NCBI RefSeq assembly: GCF_002302635.1
Contig: NZ_CP022387.1
Coordinates: 1,178,001-1,242,000 of the forward strand
Source of the DNA: Capnocytophaga stomatis
Lineage (GTDB): Bacteria > Bacteroidota > Bacteroidia > Flavobacteriales > Flavobacteriaceae
Reading direction: 5' to 3'
Length of the DNA stretch: 64,000 bases
The notes under the pieces are model-generated. The model did no database searches and was not told the DNA's origin. It saw nothing but the letters and a program-made list of their open reading frames with translations. Shown here one piece after another: positions 1-8,007 of this stretch. The number at the start of each line of letters is the position of its first letter. Positions within the stretch are counted from its first letter, which is position 1. Both the position numbers and the translations under genes were made by a program.

Positions 1-96
1 GAAAAACAAGCTGATAGCTTCACTGAATTTCAAAAATTACTTACCTCAGAACCTATTGATGACGATTTTGAAGATGAAGAACAGCGAGAAACATAA
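1..96 (+). CDS. C-terminal fragment of a probable SMI1/KNR4 (SUKH) protein
   Basis: The frame is open from the first base of the window and stops at 94-96, giving 31 residues of an upstream gene. The tail reads SFTEFQKLL followed by an acidic stretch (DDDFEDEE). A short helix of the form F-x-x-F-x-x-L-L near the C terminus is usual in SMI1/KNR4 immunity proteins, and the next genes belong to that group. The 12-base gap to the next start suggests one operon. Family membership is inferred from the tail and context only. Confidence 0.5.
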   Translation, partial: EKQADSFTEFQKLLTSEPIDDDFEDEEQRET

Positions 97-108
97 AAAA
101 GCAATGAA

Positions 109-552
109 ATGAGTCAGAAAAAATTAAAAATTCCGAAAAATTATTTTGAGTTAATCTCTAAAAATCAAGATAATACGCATTCGGCACAAAAAGACCAATA
201 CGGTTTTGAACTGGACACCGAGTTGAATATTTTTTACGAAACCAAAGAAGAAATTCTTGAAGAAAGCCAAGAATTGCCCGAGTATTTTCCGCCAGAAGAA
301 GCCGAAGAATATGAAGATTACGAAAAAGTAAACAACTACGATTTGGGCTACATTACGGATTTTTCCAAGATTTTGACTTTCGGGATGGATGGTGCTGGTT
401 GTCAATTTTGTATGGATTTCAGTCAGAACGAAAACGAGCCGAGAATCATTTTTTGGGACGATAGAGACCTGCGTTGGCGAGTGATTGCTGATGATATTGA
501 AAAATTTTTCGCTTTATTCAAAGATGAATCGTATCCGTATCATAACATATAG
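109..552 (+). CDS. SMI1/KNR4-like (SUKH) immunity protein
   Basis: 147 residues, cytoplasmic, acidic, with no signal peptide. The N-terminal half holds an acidic stretch (PPEEAEEYEDYE). The C-terminal half has the usual SUKH layout: a strand leading into FGMDGAGCQFCMDF, then PRIIFWDDRD, then a terminal helix IEKFFALF. SUKH proteins generally bind and neutralise a cognate toxin nuclease or deaminase; the partner here is unknown. The start is the ATG at 109, since the ATG at 104 meets a stop after two codons. It is preceded by 12 bases after the partial gene and followed by a 19-base gap to the next. Confidence 0.6.
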   Translation: MSQKKLKIPKNYFELISKNQDNTHSAQKDQYGFELDTELNIFYETKEEILEESQELPEYFPPEEAEEYEDYEKVNNYDLGYITDFSKILTFGMDGAGCQFCMDFSQNENEPRIIFWDDRDLRWRVIADDIEKFFALFKDESYPYHNI

Positions 553-571
553 GCAATTTAGAAAAAATAAT

Positions 572-1051
572 ATGATAACAGAATACTTAGGAAGGAAAAT
601 TCCGCAAGCATATTTGGATTTTATTGAAAGCAAAACATCAGAAGAAAATATGGAAATGATGTATTTCAATAATGAAAAACACAATAACAAAAAAATAAAG
701 CTATACACCAAAAATGGGTTATTATCAAATAGTTATGATAAAAAATCATATTGGTATGAATGGATTAGCAAAGGTGATTATACGTTTGAAAAAGTAAAAG
801 CCTTACACACAGAGGAGCCGATTTCTATTGATGAGGTAAAAACCTGCTTTGCGATAGCTGATACTTATGAAGGTAATGTTTTTATCAACTTGCACGATGG
901 TTCAATTTGGCACTTTAGTGATGATTCGGATTGGGTGAATGATATTGACCTTTATCATTGTGAGAAATACGCTAATAGTTTTGCTGATTTTTTACAAAAG
1001 ATTAGCTTAAAACCAATTGGAAATAAGTTTGAGAGTGAAGATTTTGAGTGA
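572..1051 (+). CDS. SMI1/KNR4-like (SUKH) immunity protein
   Basis: 159 residues from the ATG at 572 (MITEYLGRKIPQAY). An in-frame start at 485 exists but would overlap the previous gene by 68 bases and add a basic tail unlike the family, so 572 is preferred. The N terminus (IPQAYLDFIES) is the helix that opens SUKH domains. The C-terminal part, with FINLHDGSIWHFSDDSDW and then ANSFADFLQKI, is the strand-loop-helix end of the fold. No membrane segment. Likely an immunity protein whose toxin is not in this window. Confidence 0.6.
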   Translation: MITEYLGRKIPQAYLDFIESKTSEENMEMMYFNNEKHNNKKIKLYTKNGLLSNSYDKKSYWYEWISKGDYTFEKVKALHTEEPISIDEVKTCFAIADTYEGNVFINLHDGSIWHFSDDSDWVNDIDLYHCEKYANSFADFLQKISLKPIGNKFESEDFE

Positions 1052-1082
1052 TAAATAATTGTAAACTTAGATTTTACACACT

Positions 1083-2006
1083 ATGAGATACATTGACTTA
1101 AAAGAAATTAGTATTAAAACACTTAAACAACAAAAGGAACTTCATATTTCCATTAAAAACAGTGTTGATGACGAAAAGTTAAACATCATTAATCAAAAAG
1201 CGATGAAAGGAAATGAAGTTTTTGTTTTGATTTTCCTTTCAAAAACTGTAACAATATCTGTATTGGAGAAAATTTCGAATGTTTCACATATTTCATTATT
1301 GCCAAATTATGAAAATCCACTTGAAAATCTAAACGAACTTTCCAATTTCAACCTAAAATCATTAATTTTAGGTTCGTTCACTAAAAAATCTATCTCTTTC
1401 AAACCAATGAACTGTACAAATTTGGAAAAATTAGAATTTCTGGAAGGATTGGGTAATAAATCGCAGTACGAGTTCATCAACAAACAAAAAAGGTTAAGAA
1501 AATTACATCTAAAAAGTTTAGATTTGGTTTTGGTTGAAAAAAATGAAAACCTAACCGATTTATACGTTCACAGCAATTTGAAATCGGAAAATTGGCTTCC
1601 TGAAAAGTTTCCTAATTTACAAAAGTTGCATTTACACGGGCTTTCCAGATTGAATAATCACTCATTTATAGAAAGTTTAGAAAAATTAGAAAGCATAAAT
1701 ATCAGTTATAATAGTCATTTGGTTAGCTTTCCAAAGCTCAACAATCCAAAATTGATAAAAAGTATTGAAATGTATACCTGCCCGAATTTCAACGATGTAG
1801 AAAGTTTGTTACGTTACGAGAACTTGGAAAGATTGGTACTAACCAGTTATGATAAGCCTCTACAAATGAATAGTGATGATTTTTCCAAGCTCAAAAATCT
1901 ATCAAAGCTAAAAACCGTTTACACCGCTTGGGGCAAAAAATCAAAAGATGAAGTAAATAAAATACAACAAATTTATGCCGAAACAGGTTGGATAAATCAT
2001 CAATAA
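1083..2006 (+). CDS. Leucine-rich-repeat protein of the immunity island
   Basis: 307 residues without signal peptide or membrane segment. From about residue 75 the protein has repeated L-x-x-L-x-L segments (for example LEKLEF, LRKLHL, LTDLYV, LQKLHL, LESINI, LERLVL) about 20-25 residues apart, as in a leucine-rich-repeat solenoid. The C terminus (about 280-307) is a helical cap. A second protein of this build lies at 4430-5509 and ends in a similar helix. Solenoids serve for protein binding, so a toxin-binding role fits the neighbourhood, but this is inference. Confidence 0.55.
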   Translation: MRYIDLKEISIKTLKQQKELHISIKNSVDDEKLNIINQKAMKGNEVFVLIFLSKTVTISVLEKISNVSHISLLPNYENPLENLNELSNFNLKSLILGSFTKKSISFKPMNCTNLEKLEFLEGLGNKSQYEFINKQKRLRKLHLKSLDLVLVEKNENLTDLYVHSNLKSENWLPEKFPNLQKLHLHGLSRLNNHSFIESLEKLESINISYNSHLVSFPKLNNPKLIKSIEMYTCPNFNDVESLLRYENLERLVLTSYDKPLQMNSDDFSKLKNLSKLKTVYTAWGKKSKDEVNKIQQIYAETGWINHQ

Positions 2007-2028
2007 AATAAATAAAAATTATGAAGAT

Positions 2029-2457
2029 ATGAACGATACAGAACAAATTAAACAGCAATTTATCGCTTTTATGCAAAAAATGAATGCGTGGGAGGTAGTT
2101 GCCAATAATGAAACGGAACAAGATGATGAAATTTTTAGCAATCCTGATTGGCAAGAAAAACAAACACAAATCGTGCGAGAGATTTATGAGGCTCATCTCA
2201 CCCAAAAAGAACGCAAATACGGAATGCTCAGTGCTGGAATTTCGGTAAGATTTCCACCCGAATACGATCCCAAACAAGAAGAAATCACCTCAGTGGAAGT
2301 AAAAGGCAAGTCCGCTACAATGACTACTAAAAGAATCTATGCTGGGCTAAAAAAAGAGCGTATTTACAAACTCAAAAAAGTAGATGATGTATGGAAAATA
2401 GATACCGCCAAAGAATTGGATAATTATGACGGCAAGTGGTACAGCGTGATTTTTTAA
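2029..2457 (+). CDS. NTF2-fold immunity protein (probable)
   Basis: 142 residues. A helical N-terminal half is followed by strands ending RIYKLKKVDDVWKID, the Y-x-L-x-K-x-D-x-x-W-K-I signature of NTF2-like domains, including the NTF2-fold immunity families found beside polymorphic toxins. No signal peptide, so it should act in the cytoplasm. The start ATG at 2029 follows an out-of-frame ATG at 2021 that stops after three codons. It sits 22 bases after the leucine-rich-repeat gene and 18 before the next. The immunity role is inferred from fold and context. Confidence 0.55.
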   Translation: MNDTEQIKQQFIAFMQKMNAWEVVANNETEQDDEIFSNPDWQEKQTQIVREIYEAHLTQKERKYGMLSAGISVRFPPEYDPKQEEITSVEVKGKSATMTTKRIYAGLKKERIYKLKKVDDVWKIDTAKELDNYDGKWYSVIF

Positions 2458-2475
2458 CTTTAAAACAGAAAAAAT

Positions 2476-2871
2476 ATGAAATCATTAACAATCAACGATT
2501 TAAAAGACAATCAAGCAACTGTCTTATTTAATGAAAAACCTTTAACACTGGTTTTAGAACCCGATGGCGAACCCATAGAAAGTACTTTGAAACTGGTTAA
2601 TTCGTTGATTCCTAAACTAAAAGAAATGGACGCCAAAGCCAAGAACTACCTTGCCAAAGAATGCTTGGATACTTATAACGATGAAATTCGCAAGGGAGAC
2701 GAGCCTACATTAGACCTGCTTTCATTTGAAAATCAATTGGTTTTAGATGAAATTTCTTTTGTTGGTGATGAGCTGATGTTATTTTTTTACAAGGGGATTT
2801 TGGCGGATTTTACTTGGATGACTTCTTCGTCTGATGGCGAGAATTTTGATGAATTTGACATATTAACATAA
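2476..2871 (+). CDS. Probable immunity-type protein, DUF2004/DUF2262-like
   Basis: 131 residues, acidic. The pattern is a helix containing AKNYLAKECLDTYND, then LLSFENQLVLDEISFVGDELMLFFYKG, then a C-terminal segment rich in D and E. Small bacterial immunity-neighbourhood proteins of the DUF2004/DUF2262 kind share this helix-then-strand arrangement with a conserved F-x-G turn; the assignment is tentative. It is tightly packed between the NTF2-fold gene and an unrecognised gene (12-base gap), consistent with one transcript. Confidence 0.4.
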   Translation: MKSLTINDLKDNQATVLFNEKPLTLVLEPDGEPIESTLKLVNSLIPKLKEMDAKAKNYLAKECLDTYNDEIRKGDEPTLDLLSFENQLVLDEISFVGDELMLFFYKGILADFTWMTSSSDGENFDEFDILT

Positions 2872-2883
2872 ATAAAATAGACT

Positions 2884-3582
2884 ATGAAATCAATGACTTC
2901 TCTCCGCATTGGAAATGTGTATATATATGATACAGACGCATTTAGCCAACAAGAAAAAGATTTTTGCAGTAAAATGTATTCGGTGATATATTTTGCGGAT
3001 TTTTTCTGTAAAAATGGTATTTCAAAAGTGATTCGTCCGTTGAATTTATTTTTGACCAATAATAAAGATGAAAACGGACAGCGTTTTGAATGGGGCGTAA
3101 AACTTTGGGTAGATGTAGAAAAACTCAAAAATACGCCTGACAAACTTTTCCCCAAAGAAGCTATTTTAGCAGTTAGGCAAAGCCTTATTGACATTGCCCC
3201 AATGCACGATTGGACAAAAGAAAACATCGAACTGAATTTTGGAAAAGTACTGGAAATCAACCTGCAAGGGCAGTGGGCGGTAACTAAAAACATCACTCAC
3301 AAAGAGACTAAATTTCAGTTCGTTATGCAGTACGACGGCAATAAAATCATTACCAATCCTGCTGATTATATGCGGTTTTTGATGAAAATCAAACCACCAA
3401 AACAAAAGGCGATTCTCGTGCCTGTGTCGCTCAAAGGAAGTGTTTCGGCAGGGATATTAGTGCCGTCAATGGTTACAGATTTTTCATTCAAAGGAGATAT
3501 ATTGACCTTGAAAATCAGTAATACACAAATCAAAAAATGGAAGGTTGATTTTGGAAAAAGTATTACATTAACAGATATTTAA
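2884..3582 (+). CDS. Unrecognised cytoplasmic protein of the immunity island
   Basis: 232 residues of unrecognised family, with no signal peptide and no transmembrane segment. Predicted content is mixed alpha/beta; aromatic segments (YSVIYFADFF, FEWGVKLWVD) lie in the first third and a strand-rich end carries LVPVSLKGSVSAG. It lies 12 bases after the DUF2004-like gene and 13 bases before a clear SUKH gene, so co-transcription is likely. A role as an immunity protein follows from position only. Confidence 0.45.
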   Translation: MKSMTSLRIGNVYIYDTDAFSQQEKDFCSKMYSVIYFADFFCKNGISKVIRPLNLFLTNNKDENGQRFEWGVKLWVDVEKLKNTPDKLFPKEAILAVRQSLIDIAPMHDWTKENIELNFGKVLEINLQGQWAVTKNITHKETKFQFVMQYDGNKIITNPADYMRFLMKIKPPKQKAILVPVSLKGSVSAGILVPSMVTDFSFKGDILTLKISNTQIKKWKVDFGKSITLTDI

Positions 3583-3595
3583 AAACAGATAGAAT

Positions 3596-4411
3596 ATGCA
3601 ATCTTTAAAAAACTTTTGGGAAACCCCAATATATTTACCTTATCTTCACGAATCTTTAACCGATAAAATGATTAAAGATTTTGAACAAAAAATAGGTTAC
3701 AAACTTCCTGCAAGTTTGATTGAATTATTAAAAATCCAAAATGGTGGTTACGTGCGTTATAGTCTGCCTGAAACTCCACCTATGCAACTTTGGGGAATTG
3801 GTAAAAAATATCCGAGTTTAACCGTTTTAGCCAATGAACTTGACGAAGAAGAATATGGCGAGTTTAGTTTTTCGCTTGAGGGTTTAATTGCTTTTGATGG
3901 CGACAGACATTACTATCTTTGTTTGGATTATCGGGAAAACAAAGACAATCCGCAAGTAAGTTACATTGATATTGAATGCGATGAAGAAGAAATTATCGCT
4001 GATAATTTTGATGAATTTCTGAATATGTTGACACTAAAAACCGATGATTTGTATGTAATTAAGTCAGAATTACCTTTATCGGAAGTTGTGCAATTATTTG
4101 AAAATGTGCTGAAAATAAAATTTGACGAACCCGATTTCTTTGACTATGGTTATGAAAATTATCAAGCTAAATTCGGTGGAGATTGGCTATTTTTAAGTCC
4201 GAATAAAGTACCTCTCGCCTTTGCCCGAGAAGGTGAAAATAATTTCAATTTGCTGGAAAATTACAAAGACAAAACTACCTATCGTTTTCCTGAAATCAAC
4301 ACAAATTATTCATTACTAATATTTTACAAAGAAGAATTATTTTCTTCATTAAAAGAAAAACTCAATGGAATTCTAGACATTGTAAAGCTATCGGATATTA
4401 CCAAAAATTAG
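3596..4411 (+). CDS. SMI1/KNR4 (SUKH) immunity protein with extra C-terminal domain
   Basis: 271 residues. Residues 1-145 are a textbook SUKH domain: FEQKIGYKLPASLIELLKIQNGG (E-x-x-x-G-x-x-L-P-x-x-x-x-x-L-L-x-x-x-N-G-G), then a central glycine-rich strand with LIAFDGDRHYYLCLDY and the closing helix FDEFLNML. Residues 150-271 form a second, unrecognised domain with strand-rich FGGDWLFLSP. SUKH proteins bind and inactivate cognate toxins in the cytoplasm. The added domain may widen specificity; that part is inference. Confidence 0.75.
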   Translation: MQSLKNFWETPIYLPYLHESLTDKMIKDFEQKIGYKLPASLIELLKIQNGGYVRYSLPETPPMQLWGIGKKYPSLTVLANELDEEEYGEFSFSLEGLIAFDGDRHYYLCLDYRENKDNPQVSYIDIECDEEEIIADNFDEFLNMLTLKTDDLYVIKSELPLSEVVQLFENVLKIKFDEPDFFDYGYENYQAKFGGDWLFLSPNKVPLAFAREGENNFNLLENYKDKTTYRFPEINTNYSLLIFYKEELFSSLKEKLNGILDIVKLSDITKN

Positions 4412-4429
4412 AGCAAAGACATCAGAAAT

Positions 4430-5509
4430 ATGGGAGCAATTTACTATCATTCAAAATTCTGGGGCATTAACAAGTTCGATGATTTCCAAAAAGAATTATC
4501 CGAATACAAAAAGAAAATCAAAGAGTTAGACCGCATACAAATTTCGGGAAGTGTAAATATGGAGAAGATTTTACCCGTGCTTTGGGAAGAGATTTTCAAA
4601 CATCACAAGTCGCTTCATTTACGTTTTTTTCTTTACCAAAGTTTTGATGTGAATTGGATTGCGAATTACCCCGAACTTGAAAGTATTTCCATTGAAGCAA
4701 TTAGCAATATAAAAAATCTGGAGAAGCTTTCTCTTTTCAAAAATCTGAAGGTTTTAGCACTCAAATTTGATTATAACACAGTAAAAGATTTGAGTTTTTT
4801 GGAAAATATCAATCCAAACTTGGAAGAATTATACATCGTTTCTGGGTCAAAAGCCGGAAAAATCGATCTGAATTCGGCAGCTCATTTTCGAAATTTGAAA
4901 ACGCTACACATTGAAAATCTAGAAAAGAATTTGGAAAAAACTCTTTCGCAATTATCTGAATTAGAAAACTTAACGCTCCGAAGTACTTCCAAACCCAAAA
5001 CATTGGATTGCATCTCAAAATTTACTAAACTAAAACATTTGACTTTGCAACTATGTGGTTTTGAAAATATTGATGCGGCTATTCATTTAAAATCATTACA
5101 ATATTTACAACTTTGGCGATTGCCAAAACTTACTGATTTAGAATTTGTTTCACAAATGAAAGATTTACAATTTTTATTTATCGAAACATTAAACGGAGTT
5201 ACCCAATTCCCTAAAGTAGCTGATTTACAGAAACTCCGAAGAGTTAAAATCACTTCGTGTAAAAATATTACTGATTTCAGCAATGTAGAACACAGTTCCT
5301 CCATTATTGATTTCATCATTCAAAATGCTGTGCAAACCGATTTGAATATTTTTATCCCTATTTTGAAAAACAAAAACATTCAAAGGATTGGTATTGGTTA
5401 TCAAAAAGTTGCTACACAAAAAGAAGTCTTAGCTCTTGCCCAACAATGCGGACGCGAAGAAATTCAGGCGTATATGTACCCTGATTTTGAAGAATTTAAA
5501 TTCCAATAA
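4430..5509 (+). CDS. Leucine-rich-repeat protein of the immunity island
   Basis: 359 residues, cytoplasmic. From about residue 60 there are ten or so repeats of about 22 residues with the L-x-x-L-x-L consensus (LKVLALKF, LEELYIV, LKTLHI, LENLTL, LKHLTL, LQYLQLW, LQFLFIE, LRRVKI), typical of a bacterial leucine-rich-repeat solenoid. The C terminus (about 325-359) is a helix similar in position to that of the protein at 1083-2006. No N-terminal secretion signal or C-terminal sorting domain is present, which argues against a surface internalin-like role and for an internal binding role. Confidence 0.6.
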   Translation: MGAIYYHSKFWGINKFDDFQKELSEYKKKIKELDRIQISGSVNMEKILPVLWEEIFKHHKSLHLRFFLYQSFDVNWIANYPELESISIEAISNIKNLEKLSLFKNLKVLALKFDYNTVKDLSFLENINPNLEELYIVSGSKAGKIDLNSAAHFRNLKTLHIENLEKNLEKTLSQLSELENLTLRSTSKPKTLDCISKFTKLKHLTLQLCGFENIDAAIHLKSLQYLQLWRLPKLTDLEFVSQMKDLQFLFIETLNGVTQFPKVADLQKLRRVKITSCKNITDFSNVEHSSSIIDFIIQNAVQTDLNIFIPILKNKNIQRIGIGYQKVATQKEVLALAQQCGREEIQAYMYPDFEEFKFQ

Positions 5510-5538
5510 AATTCAGAAATTTAAACAAAAGACATAAA

Positions 5539-6189
5539 ATGAGTTTCACTACTGAAATAAAAAACCTAATCCAATTCATAAAAGAAGAAAATTTTATCGC
5601 ACTTACGGATAATGACAAATCGTACTGCTCGTGGGTTAAGCCTTTGGATAATGAGTGTTCGGTGTATTTATACATCTATGCTTATCAAAAAAAGGATATG
5701 CAGAGGTGTTATCTAATCGTTTCTCCTCCACGCTTTAATGACGATAGTTGGGTAGGAAATCCGTTGGCTTTCGGAATTTGCGTGGGCGTAAATTGGGAAG
5801 CAAGAACAGGATTTTTTGATAAGTGCATCAACCGATTGAGGAATCTTTTACCGAATGTAAATGATTTAAAAAATGCTGTTATTGCCGAAATATCTTCTAG
5901 TAGTGAAATCGCTACCGATTCGGGAAACGCCTCTGAACTTGCCAAACGCGAGAAAATCAATTTGCAGGCTTTTAACAAACTAAAGGAACAACCAGATTTT
6001 GAAAATCTTTGTAAGCAAAGCAAGGAAGCTTGGATAAAGAAAAAAATCATCTTAACAATTGAAACTGAACTAACAAAAAAATGCTACGAACCTTATGGCG
6101 ATGCCATTACAATGAAATATATTGACGATTACACCCATCAGCTGGGATTGATGCTTGCCACTTATAGCATTTTTAAAGGCGAAAAATAA
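5539..6189 (+). CDS. Unrecognised cytoplasmic protein of the immunity island
   Basis: 216 residues, family not recognised. The N-terminal half is strand-rich with many aromatics (SVYLYIYAYQ, RCYLIVSPP, FGICVGVNW), and the C-terminal half is helical and charged, ending in a helix around YTHQLGLMLATY. There is no signal peptide or membrane segment. It lies between the leucine-rich-repeat gene and a SUKH gene with gaps of about 30 bases and is probably part of the same transcript. Confidence 0.45.
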   Translation: MSFTTEIKNLIQFIKEENFIALTDNDKSYCSWVKPLDNECSVYLYIYAYQKKDMQRCYLIVSPPRFNDDSWVGNPLAFGICVGVNWEARTGFFDKCINRLRNLLPNVNDLKNAVIAEISSSSEIATDSGNASELAKREKINLQAFNKLKEQPDFENLCKQSKEAWIKKKIILTIETELTKKCYEPYGDAITMKYIDDYTHQLGLMLATYSIFKGEK

Positions 6190-6218
6190 CCATATTTCAT
6201 AAAAATCAAGAAGCAAAT

Positions 6219-6908
6219 ATGAATCACAACAACCAAATAGAGAGAGTTTTACAAAAAATGTCAGTATTAGGAATAACCTCCGGAGATACACTTTCATTAA
6301 CTGAAATTCGTGAAATTGAAGCAAAATCACAAATAAAACTTCCGGAGAGTTATGTGACTTTTCTAACTGAAATTCAAAATGATAGCCAATCATATCAATT
6401 ACACGAAAAAGCTCCTTACTATGGTTTTTATTCCTTAGAAAAAGCTTTGGAAATGAATGAAGAATGGCAAATCACACTCCACGAACCATTTCGCTACACA
6501 AATGATTTTGAGTTTGATGATATTATTGATTTTCAAGAAGATACTTCTTCGGATAACATCGAAAAGCGAATGGAAACAGATATTGATTTTGCTAACCTAA
6601 TAAACAAGTACAGCGACACAAGTAACCTCAACGGAACTATCCCTATCTGTGAATATGGTTGTGGCGATTTCTTTCGCTTGGTTGTAAATGGAGAAAAGAA
6701 AGGAGAAATTTGGGCAGATTGTGGTTGCATCAATCTCACAGGATATTACTCTTTAAATGTGGATGTTATAACGTTCTATGAGAATTGGCTTGACAGGCAA
6801 ATTCATTTAAAATCCTATCCTCAAGATAAAATGAAATATTTACAAGCCTACTATCCAATTTTAGAATTTGGCAACAATCCAAAATATAAATTAGAAAAAA
6901 TTGATTAA
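6219..6908 (+). CDS. SMI1/KNR4 (SUKH) immunity protein
   Basis: 229 residues. The opening IREIEAKSQIKLPESYVTFLTEI is the SUKH helix pair with the conserved L-P-x-x-Y turn. PYYGFYSLEKALEMNEEW and the later IPICEYGCGDFFRLVVNG and GEIWADCGC follow the strand order of the larger SUKH members. The domain closes with VITFYENWLDRQI. The gene at 18990-20339 has the same arrangement (PFYGLYPIEQ ... FGTQGCTYDTAIVL ... FLDWYERWLDEII) plus a C-terminal extension, so the two are related. No toxin partner is visible. Confidence 0.7.
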   Translation: MNHNNQIERVLQKMSVLGITSGDTLSLTEIREIEAKSQIKLPESYVTFLTEIQNDSQSYQLHEKAPYYGFYSLEKALEMNEEWQITLHEPFRYTNDFEFDDIIDFQEDTSSDNIEKRMETDIDFANLINKYSDTSNLNGTIPICEYGCGDFFRLVVNGEKKGEIWADCGCINLTGYYSLNVDVITFYENWLDRQIHLKSYPQDKMKYLQAYYPILEFGNNPKYKLEKID

Positions 6909-6931
6909 TTGCTTTCAATCCACAAAATAAA

Positions 6932-7303
6932 ATGAAAAAAACTGCAAACAAACAAAAGAAAGAACTTGCAAAAACAGCTGACAAACGCTTGTTTTTTGGA
7001 AAAGAATACGCTGAAAGCATTTTGGAAGAAGTTTTAACAGAAAACGAAGCACATAATTTGCTTCCCAAAGATGAATTTCAAATCATTTCCGATGAAAAAA
7101 TACTGCTGGAAGTTATCGAGCCAATACTTTTCAAGCATTACCCACAATCGGTAATTGAAGACCAAAAGCCTTATGAAATACACGATTTGGAACAATATTT
7201 TGTCGTATTGGGAACACTTCCTATAGGAATGCGAGGAGGCACTTTTGAAATCATTATTTGCAAAAAAGACGCACAAATCTTAAAGCTGTCACATAGTAGA
7301 TAA
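6932..7303 (+). CDS. NTF2-fold immunity protein (PF15631-like)
   Basis: 123 residues. After a lysine-rich N terminus, the core reads ILFKHYPQSVIEDQKPYEIH, then YFVVLGTLPIGMRGGTFEIII and a closing K-K-D-A-Q-I-L-K-L-S-H strand. The G-T/S-L-P-x-G-M-x-G-G-T-F-E segment followed by a K/D-x-x-x-x-V/I-L-x-x-x-H strand is the hallmark of this NTF2-fold immunity family. It should act in the cytoplasm against an unknown toxin. It sits 23 bases after a SUKH gene. Confidence 0.7.
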   Translation: MKKTANKQKKELAKTADKRLFFGKEYAESILEEVLTENEAHNLLPKDEFQIISDEKILLEVIEPILFKHYPQSVIEDQKPYEIHDLEQYFVVLGTLPIGMRGGTFEIIICKKDAQILKLSHSR

Positions 7304-7325
7304 ATATCATTTAACCTATAAAAAT

Positions 7326-7763
7326 GTGTGTTATATATTAATAATCAGTACAGATACTCCTAAAGATTTGGCTTTGTACAATAGCGAAAATTTATTTTTT
7401 GAGAAAATGCAAAATCCCACAAAAGTAAATTTGAAATACTTGTATTGTTATGAAGTAGCTACAATGGCACTGAATAGTTGCAGTTGTCATCTACGAATTT
7501 TTGAGCAAAGTTTGGCACAAGACATCGGATTTTGTGAGTTACAAGACTGGCTAGAGGAAGAAGATAATGACGAAAATATTCTCAATACGCAACTCCTTTT
7601 CAAAATTATAAAAAACCTTACAAATGAAGGATTTAAAGTAGATAGCTTTCTCTACTGGAATGGAGAAGAGCCTATCGCTCAGCAAAAAATAGAAGTAAAT
7701 GTAAATAAAATAGATGAAACCCATTTTGCATTGTTTGAAAACGCGTATTTTAATTATTTCTAA
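7326..7763 (+). CDS. Unrecognised small protein, last gene of the first run
   Basis: 145 residues if translation starts at the GTG at 7326. The overlapping ATG at 7324 is in another frame and reaches a stop after five codons, so GTG decides the start. The N terminus (M-C-Y-I-L-I-I-S-T-D-T) and a Cys-rich SCSCHLRIF segment resemble a family of small bacterial proteins that open with MCYLLFLSTD-like sequence; function unknown. An acidic stretch (LEEEDNDENI) lies in the middle. It closes the first co-oriented gene run, and the next 244 bases contain a promoter region. Confidence 0.5.
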   Translation: MCYILIISTDTPKDLALYNSENLFFEKMQNPTKVNLKYLYCYEVATMALNSCSCHLRIFEQSLAQDIGFCELQDWLEEEDNDENILNTQLLFKIIKNLTNEGFKVDSFLYWNGEEPIAQQKIEVNVNKIDETHFALFENAYFNYF

Positions 7764-7870
7764 AATATAAAAGACATTTAAAAATACATTTAACATTAAA
7801 GAGTTGAGCAAAAACTTAAAAGTTTCCCCGAAAACAGAAGAAATTTTCGTCAAAAGAACAAAAAATAAAA

Positions 7871-7931
7871 TTTGTAGACACTTTGTAGACGATTATTTTT
7901 ATCATCTTTGGTCAGAATGAAATACTTTTGT
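7871..7931 (+). promoter_or_regulatory. Direct-repeat operator (TTTGTAGAC x2) plus TACTTTTG promoter
   Basis: TTTGTAGACACTTTGTAGAC at 7871-7890 is a 9-base direct repeat with an 11-base period. A Bacteroidota -7 box, TACTTTTG, lies at 7924-7931, and the next gene starts at 8008. The same arrangement (TTGTAG-N5-TTGTAG, then TACCTTTG about 34 bases later) occurs at 17785-17843. No good -33 TTTG is placed 19-21 bases before the -7 box, which suits an activator-dependent promoter; that is inference. Confidence 0.5.
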
Positions 7932-8007
7932 GCTTCAAATGTGATAGTTAATTAATTTCAAACAAATTACTTTTTTAAAATAACAACTCGCTATAAATAA
8001 GATACTT

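Noticed and set aside
485-571. Longer start for the second SUKH gene
   Set aside because: It would overlap the previous gene by 68 bases and add a tail unlike the family; the ATG at 572 fits the domain start.
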